This document shows positions 8,086 to 17,459 of a stretch of 64,000 nucleotides of DNA, piece by piece. The notes beneath the pieces are model-generated. The model had not been told where the DNA came from, searched no databases, and saw nothing but the letters and a program-made list of their open reading frames with translations. Positions within the stretch are counted from its first letter, which is position 1, and each line of letters opens with the position of its first letter. The stretch is from Clostridiales bacterium. GTDB lineage: Bacteria > Bacillota > Clostridia > Christensenellales > Aristaeellaceae. A program made the translations under genes and the position numbers. The stretch covers positions 62,001 through 126,000 of the forward strand of contig SVGL01000006.1 in NCBI GenBank assembly GCA_015056325.1, in the 5' to 3' direction.

Positions 8086-9699
8086 TTATTTTGTGGCCTG
8101 CTTATGCTTGCGCAGCCATTCCGCAGCGACGTAAGCGATGATGCCAAGCCACACCACAACCAGACCCGCCAGCAGCGCCACGGCCGTCCCCGGCAACGGG
8201 CCAAGGTCCTCGCGCTGTGAGGCGTCCCCCTCCTCCGCACCGGCAACGTTGATCTGATCCAGTCGGTAGAGGTTGACCATCTTGCCGTACAGGTCATCGA
8301 TGAAAGCGTCGTCCACCGTTTTCTTGCGGCGGACGCCCTTGGCGGTCTCCTCGATCAGCTGACCGGCAGCGTCGCGCAGAGAAGCAGAGCCGTTGAACAC
8401 AGGCGTTGTAAAGGTGTCTCCCACATGCTCCATGAGGAGACGGGTGGCGTCCAGCTTGACAGCGTAATGCAGGTCGTTGTCCTCGCCGCGGCGGGAGAGG
8501 TAATCCGCATATTCGGCGGATTGCTGGGCTTTGGTCGTCACCGGAACATAGCCCTCGGTGTTGGAGTAGGCGATCTGCACGTCGTTGGAAAGCATGTACT
8601 GCACGAAGATCCAGGACGCCAGCACCTCCTGGGGATCCGCCTTGTTAAACACACACATGGACGGGCCCTGGGAGATCATTTGCGGATGCTCCGGATCGAC
8701 CTGGGGGATGAGCATGACCTCGGTCTCGAAATCAACCATCTTGTCCTCGTCGATGTCGATCAGCGGCGCGTCGGAGCCCATCCAGGTGGAACCGGCAGTG
8801 GAGTCGATGGCGAAGATGCACTGGCCCGCATTGAGCCAGTTAGCCGGGTAGCTGCTGATCTTGAAGGTGGAGAAAGCGCCGGTCTTCACATGCTCCGCGA
8901 CGGTTTTGAGCACCTGGCGGGCCTCGTCGTTGAAGAGGAGCACCTCGCCCGCCTCGGTTGAGTAGCCCGCGTTCATCTGCCGCATGAGCTGAATCATCAT
9001 GTTGTCCGTAGACTTGTAGATGAAGGGGATCATCGTCGGCTGGCCGTTGACGAGGTAGTTGCCGTCCTCCCCTTTCGCCAGCGCCGCCTCGGAAACCTCC
9101 CACACAAAATCCCAGGTCAGCACATCAGGCAGAGTGTAGCCCAGCTTCTCCACATAGGTTTTGTTGACATAGCACATCTCAGTTGAGCGCATGTAGGGCA
9201 CTGCGTAGGTGTGGCCGGATAGCTCGCACTCCGCCAGGTATTCGGGAATCATCTCGCTGTATGTCGGCGCATCGAAGCGGATTTCCCGTCCACCCAGGCC
9301 GTAGTTCGCATCCGTGAACAGCGTATCCAGCGGCACCACGCAGTTGTTGCCAGTCAGGTAGGTGGCGATGTGGTCAGGGTATGTGATGCACACATTGGGA
9401 GTGGAATTGGTGGCGATGTTGGTGATCACGTCCTGGTAGATACGGCCGTAATCGGTGTAGAGCTTGAGGTTCACGCGGATGTTGGGGTAGATCTGCTGGA
9501 ACTTCTCGATCGCATCCTTATAGATGTTCGCCTGGGTGACGTTGCTTTCCGTCTTGGCCCAGAAGGTGATCTCGTAGGTGCGGCTCTCGTCGAAGCTCGC
9601 CGGCAGGAGGAATGCATCCTTATCTTGTGCGCCATGACAGCCCGTCAAAAGCAGGCAGGCACACAGGAGAAACGCCAGCAGCATGCGCTTGGTCTTCAT
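8086..9699 (-). CDS. ABC sugar importer solute-binding lipoprotein with C-terminal membrane anchor
   Basis: A 537-residue family-1-type extracellular solute-binding protein. The signal sequence ends in a clear lipobox LLLTGC, so Cys21 is likely lipidated. The binding domain covers about residues 40-470, with YEITFWAKTESN at the start and the cluster YVPVTTKAQQSAEYADYLS late. Unusually, residues about 503-527 form a hydrophobic helix (LLAGLVVVWLGIIAYVAAEWL) followed by a Lys/Arg tail, which would anchor the protein at both ends. It is the last gene of the transporter operon and overlaps the upstream permease by 4 bp. The substrate is a carbohydrate by family, otherwise unknown. Confidence 0.88.
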   Translation of the reverse strand: MKTKRMLLAFLLCACLLLTGCHGAQDKDAFLLPASFDESRTYEITFWAKTESNVTQANIYKDAIEKFQQIYPNIRVNLKLYTDYGRIYQDVITNIATNSTPNVCITYPDHIATYLTGNNCVVPLDTLFTDANYGLGGREIRFDAPTYSEMIPEYLAECELSGHTYAVPYMRSTEMCYVNKTYVEKLGYTLPDVLTWDFVWEVSEAALAKGEDGNYLVNGQPTMIPFIYKSTDNMMIQLMRQMNAGYSTEAGEVLLFNDEARQVLKTVAEHVKTGAFSTFKISSYPANWLNAGQCIFAIDSTAGSTWMGSDAPLIDIDEDKMVDFETEVMLIPQVDPEHPQMISQGPSMCVFNKADPQEVLASWIFVQYMLSNDVQIAYSNTEGYVPVTTKAQQSAEYADYLSRRGEDNDLHYAVKLDATRLLMEHVGDTFTTPVFNGSASLRDAAGQLIEETAKGVRRKKTVDDAFIDDLYGKMVNLYRLDQINVAGAEEGDASQREDLGPLPGTAVALLAGLVVVWLGIIAYVAAEWLRKHKQATK

Positions 9700-10571
9700 C
9701 CCTTCACTCCTCCCCTCGCCACGCCGGCCATGATCTTCTTGTGGAAGATGAGGAACAGCAGGATCAGCGGCACAGAGACCGCCACCACCGCCGCCATCAT
9801 GGCAGGGATGTTGTCACGGCCATAGCCGCTCTCGCGGATGTTCTGAATGCCGCCGGAAACCAGGAACATCTTCGGGTCATCGGTGATAAGCCTCGGCCAG
9901 ACATAGCTGTTCCAGCACTCGATGACCTTCAAAATCAGGATCGTTACGATGGTCGGGCGGCAGATGGGCACCATCACCTTACCCAGGTATTTCAGGTCGC
10001 TGGTCGCGTCCACCTTGGCGGCGTAGTAGAGTTCATCCGGAATCTGCGCGAAGTTCTCCTTCAGCAGGTAAATGTAAAACACGCTGGACACCGACGGAAG
10101 GATCAGGCCAAGGAAGGTATTGTCCAGTTTAGCGGTCTTCATGGTGACGAAGTTGGTGATGATAACCAGCTCGTTGGGAATCATCATCAGCGCGAGGAAG
10201 AGCACGAATGCGAGGTTCTTCCCCGGGAAGTCCAGCCGCGCGAAGGCGAATGCAGCCATCACTGTTACCACCAGCATCGCCGCTGTGGTCAGCACAGTGA
10301 ACACAAAGGTGTTGAAGAAGTACCGTCCCAGATCGGCCTCAGTGAAGACAGCGAGGTAGTTCTCCATCGTCGGAGACAGTGTGAAGAGCTTCGGCACAAT
10401 TTCGGAGGCGTAGGAGCCCTGGGTTTTCACCGAGGTCAGCAGCATCCAGTAGAACGGGAACAGCACCACCAGCGCCCACAGCCCCAGGAGGCCGTAGACG
10501 ACGATGTTGCGGATGATGGTATTGCGCTTCGCCCGCTTCTCGATGCGGTCAAAGTCCATGATATTGCTCAT
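9696..10571 (-). CDS. Carbohydrate ABC transporter permease (MalG/LacG type)
   Basis: A 291-residue inner-membrane subunit with about six transmembrane helices. The EAA loop that docks on the ATPase is visible as YYAAKVDATSDLKYLGKVMVPICRP at about residues 179-203. AAGGAGG stands before the ATG. It pairs with the other permease to form the translocation pore of a sugar importer. The stop overlaps the start of the binding-protein gene, so the two are translationally coupled. A structured 106-bp gap separates it from the first permease. Confidence 0.93.
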   Translation of the reverse strand: MSNIMDFDRIEKRAKRNTIIRNIVVYGLLGLWALVVLFPFYWMLLTSVKTQGSYASEIVPKLFTLSPTMENYLAVFTEADLGRYFFNTFVFTVLTTAAMLVVTVMAAFAFARLDFPGKNLAFVLFLALMMIPNELVIITNFVTMKTAKLDNTFLGLILPSVSSVFYIYLLKENFAQIPDELYYAAKVDATSDLKYLGKVMVPICRPTIVTILILKVIECWNSYVWPRLITDDPKMFLVSGGIQNIRESGYGRDNIPAMMAAVVAVSVPLILLFLIFHKKIMAGVARGGVKG

Positions 10572-10590
10572 GAGAGCCTCCTTATGAGAT

Positions 10591-10677
10591 CGGGGCCTTG
10601 GCCCCGATTAGCGTTGTCATTGCTTGCAATGATGACGCGTAGCCAGCACTGCCCCGCAGCGGGCAGGGATGGCCGAA
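10591..10677. repeat. Intergenic palindromic repeat, copy A
   Basis: It contains GGGGCC-TT-GGCCCC, then the 17-mer GTCATTGCTTGCAATGA (10616-10632), exactly 6 bp later GTAGCCAGC, an inner hairpin CTGCCC/GGGCAG, and GATGGCCGAA (10668-10677). GCCA and TGGC can pair around the inner hairpin. A second copy with the same order and spacing lies at 54379-54434. Here it is inverted relative to the transporter transcript. Confidence 0.75.
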
Positions 10678-11568
10678 TCAGTAATGAACCTTTTTCTTGG
10701 ACACCAGCAGGTTAATGCAGGTGATCGTCAGCACGATGACAAACAGGATGATCGCCGCTGCCGACGCAAAGGACGGATATCCGCCGCTGTCACCGTAGAG
10801 CATGTCGTACACATAGCCGACGATGGTATTCATTTCCGCCACATTGAGATTCTCGCCAAAGAGCGCCACCGCGTCGGAATACGCCTTGAACGCGCCGATA
10901 AAGCCGGTGATGATCAGGTAGAACATGGTCGGAGAAATCATCGGCAGCGTCACCTTGCGGAAGATGCGCCATTTGGGGGTACCGTCCATGCGGGCGGCCT
11001 TGTAGTAGGTTTCGTCCACCGAAGCCAGTGCACTGGTCAGCACGAGGATCTTGAAGGGCAGCACGATCCACACCGTGTACAGGCACAGCACGAGCATCTT
11101 CGCCCAGTAGGGACCGTCGATGAAGTCGATGGGCTCCATGCCAAATATGCCGAGGATCACGTTGATGAGGCCCGGCGTCACATCCGTGGCGTCAAAAAGG
11201 TACATGAACACCAGACCCACCGCGAGGGTGTTGGTGACATAGGGCAGGAAGAAGACGGTCTGGAACAGCTCGCGGAGCTTGGGAATCGCCGAAATGCCCA
11301 GGGAGATCGCCAGCGCCAGAATGGTCGAGAGCGGCACAGTAATCGCCACCAGAATGAAGGTGTTCTGCACCGCCTGCAGGAAGTATGGATCATGCAGCAC
11401 GAACTCGTAGTTGTAGGTGCCCACGCCGTAGAAGGTCTGGGAGGCGGAGTTATACCCCTCCTCGAAGGAGTAGATGAACACGTCTGCCAGCGGATACACC
11501 ATGAACACGCCGAGGAAGAGGATCGCGGGCAGCAGATAGAGCCAGCCCTTCCAGCTTTTGTTTTCCAT
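10678..11568 (-). CDS. Carbohydrate ABC transporter permease (MalF/UgpA type)
   Basis: A 296-residue membrane protein with six predicted helices, beginning with LYLLPAILFLGVFMVYPLADV. The ATPase-contacting EAA motif is YYKAARMDGTPKWRIFRKVTLP near residues 191-212. A GAGGAGG site precedes the ATG. It lies 12 bp after the ATPase gene and is the first permease in the order ATPase - permease - permease - binding protein, typical of CUT1 sugar importers. Confidence 0.93.
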   Translation of the reverse strand: MENKSWKGWLYLLPAILFLGVFMVYPLADVFIYSFEEGYNSASQTFYGVGTYNYEFVLHDPYFLQAVQNTFILVAITVPLSTILALAISLGISAIPKLRELFQTVFFLPYVTNTLAVGLVFMYLFDATDVTPGLINVILGIFGMEPIDFIDGPYWAKMLVLCLYTVWIVLPFKILVLTSALASVDETYYKAARMDGTPKWRIFRKVTLPMISPTMFYLIITGFIGAFKAYSDAVALFGENLNVAEMNTIVGYVYDMLYGDSGGYPSFASAAAIILFVIVLTITCINLLVSKKKVHY

Positions 11569-11580
11569 GCTGTCCTCCTC

Positions 11581-12681
<1,101 letters not shown>

Positions 12682-12733
12682 ATGCAAACGCCTCCTGTGC
12701 AGCAGACGGCCTCCGTCTTTTGGTATCTCTTCT

Positions 12734-12762
12734 ATTTTACTGCCATATTCCGCGCAAGTCAA
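12734..12762 (-). promoter_or_regulatory. Promoter of sugar ABC operon
   Basis: On the minus strand TTGACT (12757-12762), a 17-bp spacer, then TAAAAT (12734-12739). I see no clear repressor palindrome overlapping it. Confidence 0.8.
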
Positions 12763-12862
12763 TGCAAAATCGGCGAATGTGCAGCGCATGCCACGGCAAA
12801 AGGACTTGCCATTTCAAGCGGGATATGCTACCATAGCAGCAGAGAAATGACGGAGGATGAGC

Positions 12863-13351
12863 ATGAAACGCTATATTAAGGATTTGGTACGCGTAAACCT
12901 GATCATGATGGCATGCGTCGGCACTCCTGCGCTGTTTGCCTCCCTCTTCGGTCTGCATCGCGAAAACGGCTTGATGCTGCTGGTGATGTGCTTAGGCTTT
13001 GCACTGGCGGTATTCGCGGTGTGCATGCTACCCTCGCTGCGTTTTTGGTGGATGATCCGCCGCCAGGAGAAATTGGGCCTTCCCTTCCCCAACGAGGAGC
13101 CCCGCCGCATCGATTTGGGCTGGACGGGCACCTACCTGACCCAGGACTGGCTGATCTACGCTGGTATTCACGCTCTGCATCACAGTCAGATCGCTGCCAT
13201 CCACGGCAAGCGCATCAACCCCGGCAGATTCGCCGTCGGACATCTGATCATCGTCAAGACAGTCAACGGACGTACCTATCGCTGGCACCTCAGCCAGCGC
13301 AACGTCAAAATCATCCGCGACTGGCTCAAGGCCCATCAGGCTGCCAACTGA
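12863..13351 (+). CDS. Small membrane protein with PH-like cytoplasmic domain, unknown function
   Basis: A 162-residue protein with two hydrophobic segments (about residues 10-30 and 38-58) followed by a soluble domain of roughly 95 residues. The pattern LTQDWLIYAGIHALHHSQIAAIHGKR... VKTVNGRTYRWHL resembles bacterial PH-like membrane-associated domains, but this is only pattern similarity. Of two in-frame ATGs, 12863 is preferred, 6 bp after GGAGG; the upstream ATG touches the Shine-Dalgarno. The gene is followed after 28 bp by the DUF6062 gene. Confidence 0.65.
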   Translation: MKRYIKDLVRVNLIMMACVGTPALFASLFGLHRENGLMLLVMCLGFALAVFAVCMLPSLRFWWMIRRQEKLGLPFPNEEPRRIDLGWTGTYLTQDWLIYAGIHALHHSQIAAIHGKRINPGRFAVGHLIIVKTVNGRTYRWHLSQRNVKIIRDWLKAHQAAN

Positions 13352-13379
13352 AAAGTATTTCACATCAGGAGGAGAGTTC

Positions 13380-14159
13380 ATGCGTTACCATATCGATACC
13401 ATCCCCGTTTGGGACGCCATCAAGCTGGATGGCGAATGCTTCCTGTGCGCGCTGAAGCGCAAGACCGAGATCGGCGAAGTAGAGCACTACCTGGGCGCGT
13501 CCGTCATGGAGCCCGACACCCGCATCCGCGTCAACAAGAATGGTTTTTGCAACAATCATCAGCGGATGCTCTATGCGGTGGACAACCGCCTGGGCCACGC
13601 GCTGATGCTGGAAAGCCACGTCGCCGAGACCCGCGAACGCCTGGAAAAGGCCGTCAAACAGATGAAGTCCGCCTCCAAGAGCGCATCCGGTGCATCCCTG
13701 AAGGACAAGCTGACCGGCAAGGTTCCCAATGCCGCAAAGATCATGGAGGAGGCTGCCTCCGCCCTGGAGGCGCTGACCTGCACCTGCGTCGTGTGCGACT
13801 CCATCGAGGAGAACATGGGCCGGTATCTTCACACCTTCTTCCACCTGTACCAGAACGACACCGAGTTCCGCAAGAAGTTCGAGGGCTGCAAGGGCACCTG
13901 CATCCCCCACGCGGCGGAGTTGCTGCGTCTGGCTGCCAGCGAACTGCCGGGCAAGGCGCTGCCGGAATTCACCTCCACCGTCTGCCGCCTGGAGACCGAG
14001 GCCTTCGACCGCATGCAGGAGGACGTCTCCTGGTTCTGCCGCAAGTTTGACTACCGCTACTATGACGAGCCCTGGTACAACAGCCGCGACGCGGTGGAGC
14101 GCACCGTCAACAAGCTGCGCGGCTGGTGCGTGGGCACGGAGCCGAACCCCAAAGACTAA
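13380..14159 (+). CDS. DUF6062-like cysteine-pair protein
   Basis: A 259-residue cytoplasmic protein. The N-terminus (MRYHIDTIPVWDAIKLDGECFLCALKRKTE) matches what I know of DUF6062 proteins of Clostridia. Cys pairs occur at CFLC (about residue 20), GFCNNH (about 58) and CTCVVC (about 138), with a further GCKGTCIPH near 175, suggesting a metal site built from Cys and His. No catalytic role is known to me. AGGAGGAGAG precedes the ATG, and a bidirectional terminator follows. Confidence 0.75.
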   Translation: MRYHIDTIPVWDAIKLDGECFLCALKRKTEIGEVEHYLGASVMEPDTRIRVNKNGFCNNHQRMLYAVDNRLGHALMLESHVAETRERLEKAVKQMKSASKSASGASLKDKLTGKVPNAAKIMEEAASALEALTCTCVVCDSIEENMGRYLHTFFHLYQNDTEFRKKFEGCKGTCIPHAAELLRLAASELPGKALPEFTSTVCRLETEAFDRMQEDVSWFCRKFDYRYYDEPWYNSRDAVERTVNKLRGWCVGTEPNPKD

Positions 14160-14169
14160 GTCGCATATG

Positions 14170-14202
14170 AAAAGTCCGCATCCATGCCGGGTGCGGACTT
14201 TT
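14170..14202. terminator. Bidirectional terminator
   Basis: AAAAGTCCGCA/TGCGGACTTTT with a C/G-rich loop. It serves the DUF6062 gene (plus) and the convergent hydrolase gene (minus). Confidence 0.9.
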
Positions 14203-14207
14203 ATGTG

Positions 14208-14987
14208 TCATTGTGCATTCTCCTCCGCCCAGCGGAAGTGTTCACCGATGGCTGCGGCGATTCGCTCCGCCTCATGGGTGATGGTGCATACATGGGGCGC
14301 CTCCTGCAGCCAAAGCACGCCCTTGCGCCCGCTGGACACGCCGCCCATGATCACCTCCGCGCTGTCTGCGGAAATGGTTTCATCCCCGTGGCTCTGCACC
14401 ACCAGGACGGGACAGGTCACCGCGTGGAGGTTCTGGCGGGAGAGCTTGATCAGCTTCGAGAGATGCCTCGCACATCTGTTGCGGAAGCCGGGATACCCGT
14501 AGTCATACTCGTTCCTCACAGGTACCAGCTGACCATCACGGGTCTTCCACCAGATGGTGGGCAGAAACGGCCTCGCCAGCGATGCCAGCCATAGGGGCAG
14601 CTTCGTCCCCATGGGCGCAGAGATCGGCGCAATGGCCGTGGGATGCATCTGCTCTGCCAGCAGCAGCGACAGGCAGCCGCCCATGCTCAACCCCGCCACG
14701 CTGACATGATTGCAGCGCTTCTGCAGCGTGAGGAAAGCATCCTTGGCAGCATCCAGCCAGTCCTGCCAGGTGCACTTCGCCATGTCATCCATGGTGGTGG
14801 CATGGCCTGGCAAATTGACGCCCATCACCGTGAAGCCCTGGCGATGCAAAGCCTCCGCCACCGGGCGCAAGTGGGCGATCGTGCCGGTAAAGCCATGCAG
14901 CAGAAGCACGCCGTGGCGCATATCCCCTTCCATCAGGAAAGGTTGACATACCTCCGTGCTGAAATCCCGTTCGGCGCGTTTTTCCAT
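14208..14987 (-). CDS. Alpha/beta hydrolase (carboxylesterase Est30 / monoacylglycerol lipase type)
   Basis: A 259-residue cytoplasmic hydrolase. The oxyanion motif HGFTGT lies near residue 30, the nucleophile elbow GLSMGG near residue 95, the acid in VQSHGDETIS and the catalytic His near CTITHEAERIA. These resemble Bacillus/Geobacillus Est30-like carboxylesterases and lysophospholipases that act on small acyl esters. The start at 14987 has GAGGTG 7 bp upstream; an ATG two codons earlier is too close to it. The natural substrate is unknown. Confidence 0.85.
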   Translation of the reverse strand: MEKRAERDFSTEVCQPFLMEGDMRHGVLLLHGFTGTIAHLRPVAEALHRQGFTVMGVNLPGHATTMDDMAKCTWQDWLDAAKDAFLTLQKRCNHVSVAGLSMGGCLSLLLAEQMHPTAIAPISAPMGTKLPLWLASLARPFLPTIWWKTRDGQLVPVRNEYDYGYPGFRNRCARHLSKLIKLSRQNLHAVTCPVLVVQSHGDETISADSAEVIMGGVSSGRKGVLWLQEAPHVCTITHEAERIAAAIGEHFRWAEENAQ

Positions 14988-15006
14988 GATCATTCACCTC
15001 ATTATC

Positions 15007-15035
15007 ATTATAGCGCACTTCCCTCCACCTGTAAA
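15007..15035 (-). promoter_or_regulatory. Promoter of the hydrolase gene
   Basis: On the minus strand TTTACA (15030-15035), 17 bp, TATAAT (15007-15012). It overlaps the last codons of spoIIE, so the hydrolase is transcribed independently of the sporulation gene. Confidence 0.8.
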
Positions 15036-17341
15036 GCTCGCCCTGCGCTGCGGATGTACACCACAAGCACAGACTGATCGTCCCGCCGCTGCCCTTCGCC
15101 AGCCTCCAGCGCAGCGTCCAGAAGGTATTCTGCGGCCGTTTGCGGACAAGCGGCGCTCAAGGATGCCAAGATTGCCTCCTCAAGGGCGCTGATGCTGGCA
15201 AATGCGTCCTCCACACCGTCCGTCAGCAGCACGACTGCATCCCCCTCCGCCAAGCGAAACATGCTGCCGTTTTGATCAATTCCCTCTACAATCCCCAGCG
15301 GCAGCGTATCCCCTGTCACGCGGGTCAATTCCCCTCTGCGGTACACCCAGGAGCCTGCCGCGCCCAGCTTGTCCAAAGATGCATTGCCGCTCCACAGGTC
15401 GATCATCAGCACATCGGCGGTGGAGAAATGGTCCCCTATCCCGTCCAGCAGCATCATGCCGTTGACAGCAGTAATCGTCTGCTGCCGATTGTAACCGGCA
15501 TCCAGGCAGAGCCGCAGCAGTTCCACCGTCTGTCGTGAAGCCATGGCAGCGCCTTCCCCGTGCCCCATTCCGTCAGAAAGGGCAGCCAGATATCGCCCAT
15601 CCTGAAGTCGTCCTGTACAGGAGGTATCACCGCATATCTTTCCGCCACTGATGGCTGCACAGGCTGCGCCAGATTCTGCCTGCAGCAGAGGGATTTCCTT
15701 GAGCAGCACACGATCCCCATCGATGGCGTCAATCTCCATGGGCGCGTCCAGCACCGCATCTGTCAATTGAGCCAGCACTTCTGCCTGAGTTCTGGCGCCG
15801 GTGATGAACTGTAGCTCAAATGCTGCCTGCACATGTCCCTGCACCCGGCGGACATAGGCCAACGACGCCGGAACAGCCCGCTCTGCCAGCACACCGCGTA
15901 TCCGTCTTGCCGCCATGTAATCCCACCAGTTCTCGCCGCAGGATAGCGTCGCAAACCTTCTTGCCGCCCCGGACATTGCCGTCAGATGTGTGAGCAGCAT
16001 ATCCCGCCGCATCTGTGCCTGCCGTATGTTCAGCCGCGCAGCCTCATCCTCCCTGCGCAGTGCATTCATACCATTCATCAGGTGGTACAATCTCTGGCAG
16101 CCCATCCCCCGCAGCTGATCCAGCGCATCCTGCCAGATGCTTTCATCCGCAAAACGGTATTCCCAAACCGATTCCGCCTTCGCCGTCCCCAGCGCCGTAC
16201 GCAAGCAGCCGCAATGCTCCGCTTCCGGACATCCTTGACATAGATGTTCCTCCCACCAGACGCTCGTTCGCTTGTCATCCTCTTCCCGGGGACAAGGCAT
16301 CGCCCTTGCCATCGCGCTGATGGTTCGCTCCCAGGCATGCAGGACATCTGCAGCATAGGCGTCCCCCGGCACGGCCTCGTTGGGCAGCAGGCGACGAAGC
16401 TGCTGCGTCATCCGCTCATAATATTCCCGCGGCATAAGACAGAAGGGAATCACCGATGCCAACACCGCAGCACCGCAGCCGAAGCCATTTGCTCCACTAA
16501 GGAGCAGCATCAGCCAAGCCCCTGCCGCAAAGAATCCGCAGCTCACCTGACGCCTTTTGAGACTGGCTGCCACCCCCGCCAGGAAGCCTCCCATGGCAAG
16601 GGCAACGCTGATCACCACCGGAAGCCCATGCAGGGTCAGTGTAATGCCCGTCAGCATCCCGGTAAGTACACCTGCTCCGACGCCCAGGGTCATCGCCATG
16701 GCAAGGGTTGCTCCGGCTCCCATCAGCACCCCCAGGTTAACACCCAGCAGCAGCATCCGCGCTCCTCCGCACAAACACATGGCTGCCAGGTATCCTACGG
16801 CAATACGCTCTTCCAGGGCTGCAATATGCCCCTGACCTGAGATTGCCTTCAGCGCCCGTACCATCATCGGTGCGGATAGCGCCGCTATGCCCACTGACGC
16901 CCAGCCCTGCAGGGTTTGGGAAGCCGTTTGTGCAAAGAAAGCCGCTGTACCCGATGGCAGCAGCGATAGCGCAGTATATGCAGTCAACCGCCAGGCAGAG
17001 CGGCGGTTCAACATCATGGGCGCTGCTGCAATCATCAGCAATGTCAGCAGCATTTCCCACCGGGGCGGCAGACCTGACAGCAGCCGCATCAGCATCGCCG
17101 CCACGCTTCCCAGCAGGACAGGCCGGACGTCGCCGCCGGTTGCTGCCAACGCCATGCCATAGGCTGCATGCAGCCCGGAAGGAATGCCTACCATGTCCGC
17201 AAAGGCCAGCAGATACGCAGGTATGCTCCTGGCCGCAAACATCCCCATCGCCCGAAGCTGCGCCCTGCTCGGCCCTCGCTTTTTCTTTGGCATCCACCTG
17301 TCCACACGGCGCTTGTGACCGCGGATGATCGCCTCTGCCAT
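15008..17341 (-). CDS. spoIIE: Stage II sporulation protein E (SpoIIE)
   Basis: A 777-residue polytopic membrane phosphatase that, in Bacillus, dephosphorylates SpoIIAA-P to activate sigma-F in the forespore and helps place the polar septum. The N-terminal third has about ten hydrophobic helices. The C-terminal PP2C-type phosphatase domain starts near residue 570, with LSDGMGHGEGAAMASRQ (metal-binding Asp and Gly-rich turn) and LLTDGVEDAF near the end. The start at 17341 is chosen 8 bp after GGAGG; alternatives 2 to 60 codons upstream exist. Length is close to the 827 residues of B. subtilis SpoIIE. Confidence 0.93.
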   Translation of the reverse strand: MAEAIIRGHKRRVDRWMPKKKRGPSRAQLRAMGMFAARSIPAYLLAFADMVGIPSGLHAAYGMALAATGGDVRPVLLGSVAAMLMRLLSGLPPRWEMLLTLLMIAAAPMMLNRRSAWRLTAYTALSLLPSGTAAFFAQTASQTLQGWASVGIAALSAPMMVRALKAISGQGHIAALEERIAVGYLAAMCLCGGARMLLLGVNLGVLMGAGATLAMAMTLGVGAGVLTGMLTGITLTLHGLPVVISVALAMGGFLAGVAASLKRRQVSCGFFAAGAWLMLLLSGANGFGCGAAVLASVIPFCLMPREYYERMTQQLRRLLPNEAVPGDAYAADVLHAWERTISAMARAMPCPREEDDKRTSVWWEEHLCQGCPEAEHCGCLRTALGTAKAESVWEYRFADESIWQDALDQLRGMGCQRLYHLMNGMNALRREDEAARLNIRQAQMRRDMLLTHLTAMSGAARRFATLSCGENWWDYMAARRIRGVLAERAVPASLAYVRRVQGHVQAAFELQFITGARTQAEVLAQLTDAVLDAPMEIDAIDGDRVLLKEIPLLQAESGAACAAISGGKICGDTSCTGRLQDGRYLAALSDGMGHGEGAAMASRQTVELLRLCLDAGYNRQQTITAVNGMMLLDGIGDHFSTADVLMIDLWSGNASLDKLGAAGSWVYRRGELTRVTGDTLPLGIVEGIDQNGSMFRLAEGDAVVLLTDGVEDAFASISALEEAILASLSAACPQTAAEYLLDAALEAGEGQRRDDQSVLVVYIRSAGRALQVEGSAL

Positions 17342-17459
17342 GCCCATACCCTCCGTCCATTTCCTGTGGACAGGATACGGCATGTCCGCACCGTGCACCG
17401 TCGCTTTCCCCTGCGAAGAATGGAAAAGCCCGGAGGCTGATGCAGCCCCCAGGCGTCGT

